Shown here piece after piece: positions 37,148 to 59,910 of a stretch of 64,000 nucleotides of DNA. The stretch covers positions 186,001 through 250,000 of the forward strand of contig JBAMDO010000042.1 of NCBI GenBank assembly GCA_037074765.1. Direction: 5' to 3'. Made by a program: the position numbers and the translations under genes. The notes under the pieces were generated by a model. That model had not been told where the DNA came from. It ran no database searches and saw nothing but the letters and a program-made list of their open reading frames with translations. Each line of letters begins with the position of its first letter. The stretch's first letter is position 1. Source of the stretch: Mansonella perstans (Eukaryota > Nematoda > Chromadorea > Rhabditida > Onchocercidae).

Positions 37148-40030
37148 TTAGACAATAGGCATCATTTTAATCATCGAACCACGATAACATGCAGCTGCTT
37201 TCTTCCGCTCTTCCTTGAATGTTAATTTATTATATTTTTTTTCCACTCTTCGCTCAGCTCGAGTCATTTTAATAGCTGCTTTCCTTGTTTTTCGTTCTTC
37301 CGTTGTTTCGCCACGTTTTCTTATCGTTGACGAAGATAATTTCGAAATGGTTGATTGAACTGAACAATCCATTTTCTGCAAGAAATTTTGAATTTTTCAA
37401 TTTCAAAAGTTGTATTCTTATTTTCCGACTTGCTATGTATTGTAAACCGTAATAAGCAGATGCAAATATATGTACATAATTTTGACCAAATCAAGTAAAT
37501 TACCATTGCCATTTATCAAATTAATGCAAATTCTTTAGAACTTGCTGAACATACAAGTTTCTCAGATTACTTAAATAATACAAATAAACGTCAAATTTAA
37601 TATAAATTGTCGTTAGGAAACTACTCAAAACAACAAAATGATACGAGAAAAAATCTAAATTTTCAAGAGAATTAACAATATCAAGAATGGACAAACTTCG
37701 ATTTCCCTCAGGACCGATTTCAGTTTTTGTTTACGTGATGAATCAAAGATAACAGTAGGTCGATTATAAATATTGGAATAAGTGGAGACAACCGTTTCGC
37801 AATCCCATTTGGCCTTTCTTTTTTTAGGACAGACTATCTTCTCCACCTCTTCATCATCTGTTTCGTGATAACACTGAGCCAATGCATCCCTCTGCTGTAA
37901 AATTTGCCTACTGGCAATTAAATAAATTTTTACAACATGATGACAATAATTACTCAACATCCAAATTCCAGTAGCGTATTAAACAACGTTAAGCTTATAT
38001 ATATATACATATATATACAGAGCAAATAAAAGTAAGCAAATGAACAAAAATAAACCAACCAGAACAAGTTCCACTTTTTTGTTTTTGAAATCTTCTGCAA
38101 GCATTTTCATTTGATCAGAGTTTGGATTCAAAAGAAACTCTTTTCCTTCCTAAAATTTAATTCAGTCAAATTTTCTACCTATAATGAATTATGAAAATCT
38201 TATCAACAATATGTAAAATTAGAATCAACTCCAAAAATACTGCCTCAATAGTTTCCTCATCATCTATTTCACTGTATTCTTCACATAATTTATTGAATTG
38301 TTCATCAATCGGTCGCAGTTCTTCTTTATTTTCCATAGTGACAGACATATCTTCCCTCCACACTTGATCCTCATCACAGTTCGAATCTTCAAGTAAAGAT
38401 AAAAAGTGATACATCCGGTAATTAGAATAGCCACAAAAATAACTTTCGTTCTAAAGAAAATGATTTTCAGCAGAAAAACCTAGTCTTTTTCTTTTGCAAG
38501 AAAAATCCGAAAAAACTTTTTCTCTCTACATTATTATGAAACAATATTATTAAAAAATATTATTAAAAATATATATACCATTTTCCATTTCTTCATCACT
38601 ATATTCATCACTATTAGCATCTTTCTCACGATATTCGTTTTTCCTTGATGAAAATGGCACCGGTAGTTTTAACGCAGGTAGTTCACCGCCATTAGCTTGC
38701 AAGACAAAATCATCATCTAAGTCATTAGTTGGGTTTTCAAATTCGATACTATCATCTGTCAATTCCCCAATTAGACCTGAGTCAACGTGCATTTCTCCTG
38801 GAAAAATATTTTTTCAATAAGAAATCAATTTCGAATATTTTTTCGATAAGAAATCAATTTCTCTAGAAATTCAGCGCCTTGGTAACTCATGAAAATATTT
38901 CTCTTACTGCAATCAAAAATTATTCAGGTTGACTACAAAATGGATACCCAGGATTTTTCCGTTCGGAATAGCTATCATTAAGATACAAGATTTCCAGAGA
39001 AATACTTAAAAAAGATCATGTGAAGAATAAAAAAAAATTCGAAAATAACAGATCAAACTAGATATTTGAAAATATTTTCTAAACATACTTGGTATCATTC
39101 CCATCTTCAGCAATTCAGCATTGATTTCATAGCCATTTGCTTCGAATATGTTTGTTAAAAGATTTGCTTTTCCCGGGGGTCCCCTAATAATCGATTTTTC
39201 CACTCCATTTTCTGTTATCTGCAAATTCACTTGACATTTTTCAACTCTGTGCAAAAATCAAATGAGACTTCCTCCAATGAAGAGATACAAATTTGTATCC
39301 AATGTTTTTAATCTGATACCAATCCCTCATTTTTTAACCCTAGCATTTATTATGCGTTAAGATTATGCTCAACAAACAATCACAACTTTTAATCAACAGT
39401 AACTTCAACAGATTAAGCAATAGAAATGGCAGTAAAATTAAAAAAAATAAATTCTAAATAAATCACATTCCAGATCATTTATGCAATAGCATTTTTGAAA
39501 TAGTAACTTCTTAAATCGAAACTCTACGCGAAAAAAAAAAAAAGATTTATCACCTCTTACTTTACAAAAAAACAAAAAAGACAAATTTACACCTCTTATT
39601 TCATCACAATTCATGAAATAATGATATAACTAATACTTTTAAATTGTTGCTGTAATATTAGTCAATCAACAAATGAATCAAAAAAATTAAAGTGCAGATA
39701 TCAGAATGAAAAAAAAACCGCCTACTTCATTCACTTCTTTCAAATGTTGCAAATAATTGTAACCATCATCGCAATATATGCCATATTTTTCGTACTCTTC
39801 CGCATTCTGTAACAGAAGTTTACATAAAATGACTTATAAACCAGAAATCAGAAAACAACCCTGAATCATTACTAGAAGATAAATAAATGACTGGTTTATT
39901 GGTAGGATGTCTTTCCTACCGATTCCATTAGTAGCAAACAATAAATGAATAAATAAATAAATAAATAAATATATATATATATATATCTGCGTCAAGCCCT
40001 CCGATAAATGCCTTCAGACAGCACGATTAC

Positions 40031-40061
<31 letters not shown>

Positions 40062-40900
40062 CTGATGATGACATAATCATGGTGAGGCACAAGAACTGCA
40101 CCTTACTCAGACTTGTCTTTCTTCATAGGGCTTTGAATACGAGACACTGAATTGTCGATATATATAATATATGATCAAAAGGTGACAAATCTGCCTTTTT
40201 ATCTGGTATTAATGAAAAAGATCAAACAAAATGCAAATTCATATTGGCAGTTATTTGCTTCATTATTATTTTTTTTTCGGAGAAATCGCACCATATATTC
40301 ACCAAAAATGAATTCTTGGTAATAATATACTACAGCACACACTTAAGGTGACATTCTTTTACATCAAAGCAGAATATGTTCCACATTTCAAAAAATCTTC
40401 ATATTCACATTACCGCCTTAATTCACCAATTATCACCTTTTTCCCAAGCGACTGCTGCGAATGTTCATCATCATCGCAGTTATCGGCATTTTGACTCTGA
40501 TGAACTAAGCGAAATGTTTTCGAATGTTTTTTATCAATCCATTTCTTGTGTTTCGGCTGAAAAAACTACATTACAGTACTTTAAAATTATCCGGATGCTT
40601 CAAATTAATTAAAAAACAAGTGCAGACTTACCAAAATTATATTTTAATTCAAACTTTACACTTTTTTATCATAACTATTCTCAATTACTATCCATTTACA
40701 ATGTATGCCTCAAAAACCCTGAAAATGAGAATGCTGTGTGGTAGCTATCCAAAACATCCTTTACTATATGGAAATGAAAGACTAGAAAGAAAGGAAATAT
40801 AAAGAACTTTCAAAAATCTTACAGTTAAGCTTACAGAATTACAGCATTTTAGTAAAGTTATTTTACATTCCATTTACGAATATATCAAAAATATTACCAT
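37148..40900 (-). CDS. ltv1: LTV1, 40S ribosomal subunit biogenesis factor
   Basis: Coding exons: 40900-40898 (ATG only), 40556-40437, 39806-39726, 39218-39089, 38797-38579, 38386-38241, 38149-38060, 37894-37697, 37375-37148. The phases close to about 404 aa. The N-terminus MPKHKKWIDKKHSKTFRLVH matches the start of LTV1. Next come YGIYCDDGYNYLQHLKEVNE and NDLDDDFVLQAN, both signature stretches, an acidic middle, KAKWDCETVVSTYSNIYNRP, and the basic end AERRVEKKYNKLTFKEERKK. LTV1 is a nucleocytoplasmic assembly factor of the pre-40S head that is released by CK1 phosphorylation. The initiator AUG is the last three bases of its exon and is followed at once by the donor GTAATA. That exon starts at an acceptor ending at 40941, which could receive a spliced leader. 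It also contains the end of a possible upstream microprotein ORF. The exact end of the exon near 38060 is uncertain by two codons. Confidence 0.9.
39941..40070. repeat. Microsatellites in an LTV1 intron
   Basis: An (AAAT)n run (39941-39970) passes into an (AT)n run (39970-39986). After about 40 bases it is followed by a (GAT)n run with one GCT interruption (about 40030-40070). All lie in the intron between LTV1 exons two and three. Confidence 0.9.
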
Positions 40901-40913
40901 TTTCACTATACGA

Positions 40914-41442
40914 TTATTCCTCGATTAACTGATAAGCATTCTGAAAAAAGGAAAAAGAACAACTATTGTACATAGCATCAACAACAATACAAATCTTCAA
41001 TCTAAACATAAAATTTGACTGCTAATAAGCGTTTCCAAGCATTTAAATTTGAGCTATAAAAATTAAAATGTAGAATACTTTTTTTAACTCAGAACTGTTT
41101 TGTAAATAACAAACCAAATAATGCTTATCAGTAGGATGGTTATAGGTGAATTTTTTTTCAATGTACCATAAACGCCTAATAATAAAGTTCAAAGTTTATG
41201 CCAAGTACTTGGCACCAGGCTTCACATAACACATTAGAAGTATTTGTAGGCAACAAGACAAATAAAAAAGAAAAGTACTGGAAAACATAGAAAAGATCTA
41301 ATCCCAAAACGTTAGGAAAAAAAAAACAGGAAAAACTACCTACAATCAATACAGGTAATAAAGTTACTACTACAGATATTGCAGCAATAGTAAACCATTT
41401 ACGTAGTCGGATTGTTGTGATGAACCACTCCCAGTGTGACAT
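40914..41442 (-). CDS. Candidate 41-aa membrane microprotein just upstream of LTV1
   Basis: Exon 41442-41344 begins MSHWEWFITTIRLRKWFTIA and continues into a hydrophobic helix (AISVVVTLLPVLI). A GTAGGT donor follows. Joined in phase to the exon that starts at 40940, it would end NAYQLIEE and stop at 40914. The basic stretch before the helix suggests a single-pass protein with a cytosolic N-terminus. I do not recognise the family. The second exon is the same one that ends with the LTV1 ATG, only 13 nt after this stop. If cis-spliced this way, one mRNA would carry both frames. The alternative is that 40941 is only the LTV1 trans-splice site and the first exon is a chance frame or joins elsewhere. 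Confidence 0.4.
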
Positions 41443-41648
41443 AACTCTGTCTCATATTTCGTTAAAACAGATGAATGCATTAATGCAAATCCGATAAAGT
41501 ACCAATGATTCTGGAACGAGAAAGAGAACAAGACTCTGTGAGGAATGGGCTGGATCGATTTATGGCCAAATTAGCATAGAAGACACAAATAGGACAGAAT
41601 CGATTGACGCATGCCTTTGTCTGCCTTAAAATTTTAAGGATTCTTCCA
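41443..41648. promoter_or_regulatory. Possible shared promoter of two divergent microprotein genes
   Basis: Only 206 bases separate the candidate start codons at 41442 (minus) and 41649 (plus). The segment is less AT-rich than neighbouring intergenic DNA. A bidirectional promoter is inferred from the arrangement alone; no defined motif was recognised. Confidence 0.3.
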
Positions 41649-42021
41649 ATGGATGTCGTTTATGATTTTGTTGAAGGTGGCATTTCTCTTCGTTTCAAAT
41701 ACTTTATTTGTTCATTTTTTTTTTGTGAAGGAATAATGGTTAATAAAAAATTTTTGCGAAAAAGAATAATTGATTAAAATTGTTTCTCATTTAGGCATTC
41801 ATGTTTTCATACCTTTGATTGCTATACTTTTTATTATGGCAGTATTATATTTTGGGAGGAGTGGTGAGAACAAATTAAAATCTCAAAAGACTACTACAGG
41901 TCAGTTACTCTTTTTGTTTCTTCCTTATTTATTTCACCCTTTAATGATATTTAGTTGCTATGTGAGTAAATCTTTTGCAGCACATTTTCTTCTGGCAAAT
42001 TTTGGAAGTGTTCCAGGATAG
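41649..42021 (+). CDS. Candidate 57-aa single-pass membrane microprotein
   Basis: Three small exons (41649-41676, 41795-41899, 41981-42021) join in phase through GT-AG introns of 118 and 81 bp to give a complete 57-aa frame. It begins MDVVYDFVEGIHVF, has one strong hydrophobic helix (IPLIAILFIMAVLYF), and continues GRSGENKLKSQKTTT before a short tail ending GSVPG. The acidic N-terminus and basic residues after the helix predict an N-out, C-in single-pass protein. I recognise no family. Support is the clean splice phases and good acceptors (CTCATTTAG, CTTTTGCAG). The last exon is the least certain. The gene lies head-to-head with the minus-strand microprotein candidate. Confidence 0.45.
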
Positions 42022-43193
42022 ATTCCAGGAGAGGAATAAATCTTTTCCAGGAACATCTTATGAGAAAAAAGCGAAGGACGACTAAGAATGGATGAAACTT
42101 CAAGTTCATACATAAAGAATAATTGGGAAGAGTACTCACGAAACTACCCACAAATTAGATTTCAGATTCCACAGCTTTAAGAGATCGTTTGTGATTCGTT
42201 GTTGAAATTTTTTGCAGTTTTAAATTTCGTTCTATTTAATATTTAAAATTTTCAGTTTTTAGTTTTTTAGTTTTTTTTTTTAATTTGTAGTGAAATTTTT
42301 AGTCAGTTTATCTCAGTGATTCCACAGTGAACGACAAATATACTTGATGTATTGCTCGTAATGTAATAAAAATACGGACTTAAAATCATATGTGCAAGTT
42401 TTAAAGCCTACAAATTGTGCAAAAGATATTCCGAAGCCATTAAAAAATGAAAGCAGGACACAATTTCGTGCAAAATTCTTGGGTGGGATCCCATCATGTT
42501 ATTTTATTCAGGAATTAAATCCATTTAACTATAATAATACAAAATGAGTCTTCATTATCTCCACCTTTGATTTCCTGTTGCTTATCCGGAAATCATTTTT
42601 ATAAATAAGTTTTAAGAAAGTAAAACCATTATTTATTAAATCAGGATATCAAAAATAAACACGAAGCTCAATATAAACAAATTTAAAGTTTAAAGCTCAC
42701 CGTAATTTAGCAATTCTTTACAAAATTAAAATATCCTGATAAACATCAGGGATATGCACTGTTGGAAACAAATTAAAAATTTTGCGTCTTTTTAATCAGT
42801 ATGATTCAACTAATTCGCATACCATTTGACAAAGATTCTTATCATTACATTACAGCATGTCATAACATTTAACATATTCATAAATTTAATATATCATAAC
42901 ATTTAAAATTTAATTTTTCCACATAAAAATATATGGAAAAATTTTGGCAAAGAGAACATGGATGATATGTTCGATAGTAAAATAAAAAAACAATGGTGCT
43001 GCTCGAATACAAATCTCTCATTTGTTCCCTTATCAAGAGTTCAATATGTTCGTAAATATACAAGATGAATATACCAACTCACTATCAGAATGTCGCCAGA
43101 GAAATATCGAACAGAGCTGTAATTAATTCAGGGACAGAATCCGTAATTTGATTTAAGTCAGCATTCAATACATGAAACTGAAAGCTTTACAAG
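42022..43193. other. Convergent intergenic region, microprotein to mek-2
   Basis: The region lies between the plus-strand microprotein end and the mek-2 stop codon and should hold both 3' UTRs. It is AT-rich, and I see no coding exon or strong repeat. Confidence 0.5.
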
Positions 43194-45396
<2,203 letters not shown>

Positions 45397-45659
45397 TTGC
45401 CTCTTGACCTGACCTTTCTTCTGCAAAACGTCGTCACTTATGGCAATCTACGAAGAACATTCCACGAGCATACATCCAATCCAAAAGCAATCAGCTAACT
45501 TCTCCGGTATCTTCCGGTCCATTTGATAGTGAAACTACCAGAAGTTCCAGTGAATGAGAAAACATGAACAGAGAGGAAAAGTTATATTCAGCCTGAACCG
45601 GAAAATCACTTTTAAGTGCTTGCAATCAAACCGGTAAATGTATTTCACATATTAACACT

Positions 45660-46153
45660 CTATCCTTTCTTATCTATTCTCTGTACTCTTTGTACCACTC
45701 AGATAATTAGTACTATCACTATTTTCTCGTTTCCTAACTTTATACTATTTCTCACTTTTTCAATTTCCATCTCTCTCTTTCTCTAATTTTCAATGCTAAC
45801 ACTCTGCTTGTCTGCGCAAAAGCTTAACATTAAAATATCAAAGTTAGGAAACGTTAGAAAAAAAAAAAAGAGAGAGAGAGATCATTTTTCATTCCTTTTC
45901 TCTCATTTAGTCCTATTTCGTATTTTTCTATCCTTTCTAATCTATTCCCTGTACTCTTATACTAATCAGATAATTAGTACTATCACCATTTTATCATTTC
46001 CTAACTTCATATTATTTCTTTCAATTTTCATCTCTCCCTCTCTCTCTAATTTTCAATGTTAACACTATCCTTCTGAATTGTCTGCGCAAAAGCTTAACAT
46101 TGAAATATTATTTTTCATTCCTTTTCTCTCATTTAGTCCTATTTCGTATTTCT
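45660..46153. repeat. Tandem duplication with about 270-bp period
   Basis: Copy one begins near 45660 and copy two near 45929. Both contain CTATCCTTTCT, AGATAATTAGTACTATCAC, a CTCTCT run, CTGCGCAAAAGCTTAACATT and, at the end, TTTCATTCCTTTTCTCTCAT. Differences are substitutions and short indels. It sits between the mek-2 and gex-2 promoters. Confidence 0.85.
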
Positions 46154-46244
46154 TTAATTTCAGCATTTTGCAACGAAAGTAAACCTCACGTTGAAACTTG
46201 ATCTGCTCAAGAGTTACGCCGGTCTTACACGTATGACGTGTACG

Positions 46245-46312
46245 ACTTACCTTAACTTACCTTGACCTTAACTTACCATGACTTACCTTGACGTGCATGA
46301 CTTACCTTAACA
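46245..46312. repeat. Short tandem repeat of ACTTACCTTGA-like units
   Basis: About six imperfect 10-12 base units (ACTTACCTTAA, CTTACCTTGAC, ACTTACCATG and similar) run head to tail about 430 bp before the gex-2 start codon. It could be a slippage product or a promoter-proximal element. Confidence 0.75.
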
Positions 46313-46738
46313 TAAGAGTATTTACGCTCTAAGGCATTTATTCTGGTTCCTAGTGGGAATTGCCATAAATAATATAGTGCTGGGAAGGATAGACTCATAA
46401 TCTTCACATATGTCGCATTCATCAAATAAGGCCTATTTGGACTTTATTAAAAACTGCTAAAATAAGCCTAATAAATTAAGCACATTTAATGTCAGCTGGC
46501 AGATTTTTTTCTTATTTCATCTACTGTTAATTAAATTTTGAGCAAGAAATTCCGTGGAATTTTAAATTAATTTATTTCTATGTAATGCCCCTGTTATATT
46601 TATGAAGATACTATTAGACGTAAAGGAATTCACTTGAATTTGACTTTATAATAACTTATATTGTCATTTACGGTAGCTGGCATACAAATCATCAGGAAAA
46701 GCAGAGAATATTTTTGGCACTAAAATTGACATTTTGAT

Positions 46739-56936
<10,198 letters not shown>

Positions 56937-58340
56937 AAATTAAATTACCAAAACATTTCTCATTAGGAATACAACCTTGCATTAAATTTTTTATCTTCTT
57001 CAGATATTTATCTTACCTGGAAGTTATCTATCTATATTAAAGTCAACTTATTTGTTAAATATACTTTCTTCAGCATAATAAATGCCATTGAGGACAACTA
57101 AAGGAAATTCCCGTGATACTATTTGTGGAGGGTGATGTTTGCTTTTTCTAGAAGGAAAAGAACAACATTACCCATTTTTTCCATATTCCTATTCTAAACT
57201 CAAACTTTATGTTCTCTCTGCATCTACCGTACTATTTTTCAGATGGCCCATTAATCCGGTGCTACTTCATCTGTGCTTTTACTGCCGTGTTTACCTTCAA
57301 CTTTATTGCCTAAAGATGCAAGCTTGATGATTTATTATTTGCTGGTTTACACTGTTTACCATACCGTGTTTTCATAGAAGAAATTGTGATTAGATGATGA
57401 AAATTGATTAAAAAACAGTGTAAATTAATGGTATCATTTGTTTTTTTTTTTAAACAAATTTACTAAAGTCTCTGTGATTTGAATTGGTCATTTAGATTCG
57501 CACATTTTTGTTATCGGAAGCTTGCAGAGTTTTCCTTTTCCAAAAATTTAACTTTTCCCATAGTTATTAAGTTTGTAATTAATTCAAGTGTGAATAAAAA
57601 ATCTTATAAGAACCGCTTCCAATAATATAGGAACGTTATAAATATTTTACACAGAAAAAAAAGCATCCTTAGCTGTTTGCAAAGCTAGTTGTTGATATAT
57701 CTGAGCATTCTTGAGAAATAATAATAATGAATAATCGATAATTTTAAATTTACGAAGTTGCACGAATATCATTCCTTTTAGATTTCAACATAAATAATAT
57801 ACCTTAATCATTGTTTTAATTAAACACACTAATTACTTCTGATCCTCTTTAATTTCTTCTGCTTATAAATTTCATAATTGAAATATATTTCCAACCTGAA
57901 CCAAATATTGTAATATGCAAATGACGGGATAGATGTCTGATAAATTTAATTTTTCTAAGATTTATCTAAAATTCTATCATCGGTTTTTGTTTGAAGTTTG
58001 AATTATAAATTCTTATACACTTACAGGTTATTTACTTGCTTCTTTGATTATCGCTGTGTTTGCTGTGGCTTAATACACATAACTTATGTTGAAGCATTTG
58101 AAATAAACTTTTAGATTAATTATAAAAGTTGGAGTGAAATCGGCATAGAAGAACGGATTTATAAAAAAAAAAAATTTAGAAGAATAATGGCATTTTTTTG
58201 AGAAAATTCTAAAGAAAATTAATGATCTATTAATTGCATCAATGAAGCAGTAATTAAATTCTTCGAGTGACTGTTAATTAAATAAAATAATCAAAAAAAG
58301 AAAAAACAATTGTTCGTAGTTCAACAATTTAAGTGGAAAA

Positions 58341-58632
58341 TTGCAAAGTGAATGGAAGGTAGCGAGAGTTTAGTTTAATTTAATAACTTTGAAATAAATT
58401 CACAGCTATATTTTATTATATTGTAGAATTGAAACTTGATTAACATATCTTTTTCTTGATTTAAAATTGTTATTTTGAAATCGCGAATTTAAGTTTTTTT
58501 TTTTGAAGTATTAAGAATTGATAATTTTCGGGATAATTCAGCTTTTCTGGTCAATTGATTAATTTCAATTATTTATTAAGCCAAAGAATTAACACAAGCC
58601 TATTATTCGGGTCTTTATTGGTTGCGATCATC
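58341..58632 (+). pseudogene. Decayed duplicate of gex-2 exon 18 and its upstream intron
   Basis: This segment aligns in order with 53405-53695 of gex-2, that is intron 17 and exon 18. Shared landmarks are ATCTTTTTCTTG, GGATAATTxAGCTTTT, TCAATTGATT, AGCCAAAGAAT, TATTATTCGGG and the closing TTGCGAT. The coding part is broken by indels and substitutions, and the acceptor AG has become TTCAG with an altered context. It lies about 1.4 kb beyond the gex-2 stop codon and about 5 kb from its source. The preservation of intron sequence shows a DNA-level segmental duplication, not retroposition. Confidence 0.85.
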
Positions 58633-59364
58633 TAGATTTCTAACAATGACTGCTAATACTCCTACAAATAGGAGTACTATTTATTACTAAGCTATCATCA
58701 CAACATAGATTTATCTTCTGTCCTTCATTCTTTATTGTCATATCTGACGGATAGGTAATGCTCTGCTTCTATAAAATAATTCTTCTGATGATAATGTAGT
58801 TACTAAATTGAAATTATAACAAATAAGAGTTAATTAATTAGGATCGCCATAAGTTAAGTGGTCAATGTTTCATCTTCCAGACTAACCATGTGTATAATAT
58901 TGCAGGCATGACATAGATACTCGAACTTATTTTAGTGCTGCTATTGCAATTATTGCTATTCCTAGGGCTGTCAAGGTATTTAATTGATTAACGGCCTTTT
59001 TTGGTTCTAATTAAAAAATTCAGCCATTGTGATATTGGACTTATAGTTTTATTTTTCTTTTTACTGTGCGGGGTTTAAGGAGAATTATTTTAAGTGCGAT
59101 TAGTTACATAGTTTTACATTCACAAAAATTATTTGGCCCTTGTCAAATTTTATGCTATGATATTTCGATGAGACATGGTCAACTACAAAATGTCACATAA
59201 TGATTTATTTCCTTGTTTTTAAAATTTCAAAATGTTCACTACCAAATTGTCAACTATATGATTTATGGAAATATTGTTTTTTTTTAAAATTATGTATCCA
59301 CTTTTGTAAACAGATATGATTACTGATACTCTAATGTCATAAAAATTGTCACTTACTCATCTCT

Positions 59365-59910
59365 CAGTAATCAGTAACCCGATTGGCTAATTTCTCATAA
59401 ATAATTCACACCCATTCATTCTTATATAAATTGACTAGAATTTAAGACTTTATTAATTCTCTCGCCACAATCATTCACTGTTAATTGTTGTTCACTGTCA
59501 CCGCCTTTTTTAAACTGCTTCACTCAAACTACTAATCCAGCTTCTTCCTTCTTATTTCTTGTCTTACTCACAACATTGATTTAAAATCGATTCTCGGGAT
59601 TAGTAAAAATTGTATTGTATTCGTGTTAATTGGTATTTTTATTAATTAATAAATACATATATTATTAACATATTTTTCTAGCTCAAAGGATCGCAGATCC
59701 CTGTTTCATAATTCATTAGTTTCTCATAATTTTACTTGAGGAACTAACTTCTTTTCAATAACGGAAGTAAAAAAATCGATTATTTTTGTGTTTGTCAAGA
59801 AGAAAATTTCAAAAATTTTCGTGACAAATTCGTGACAGTCTGAGTCAATTTATATGAGAATAAGTAGGTGTGAATTATTTATGAAAAATTAAGCAAATGG
59901 GTTACTGAGT
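59365..59910. mobile_element. Element with about 70-bp terminal inverted repeats
   Basis: The left arm (about 59365-59434) contains TCTCATAAATAATTCACACC and TTATATAAATTGACT. The right arm (about 59838-59910) carries their reverse complements (AGTCAATTTATATGAGAATA and GTGTGAATTATTTATGA). The interior of about 400 bp has no coding frame and includes promoter-like pyrimidine stretches. The arrangement fits a MITE-like non-autonomous DNA transposon. The arms may extend outward past 59300 and 59990 with lower similarity. The target duplication is not resolved. Confidence 0.65.

Larger units (their letters stand above)
45397..46738. other. Divergent intergenic region between mek-2 and gex-2
   Basis: The two genes are head-to-head about 1.34 kb apart, so both promoters lie here. 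It contains a pyrimidine-rich tandem duplication (45660-46153) and a short TTACCTTGA-type repeat (46245-46312), each listed separately. No coding exon is seen. Confidence 0.6.
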
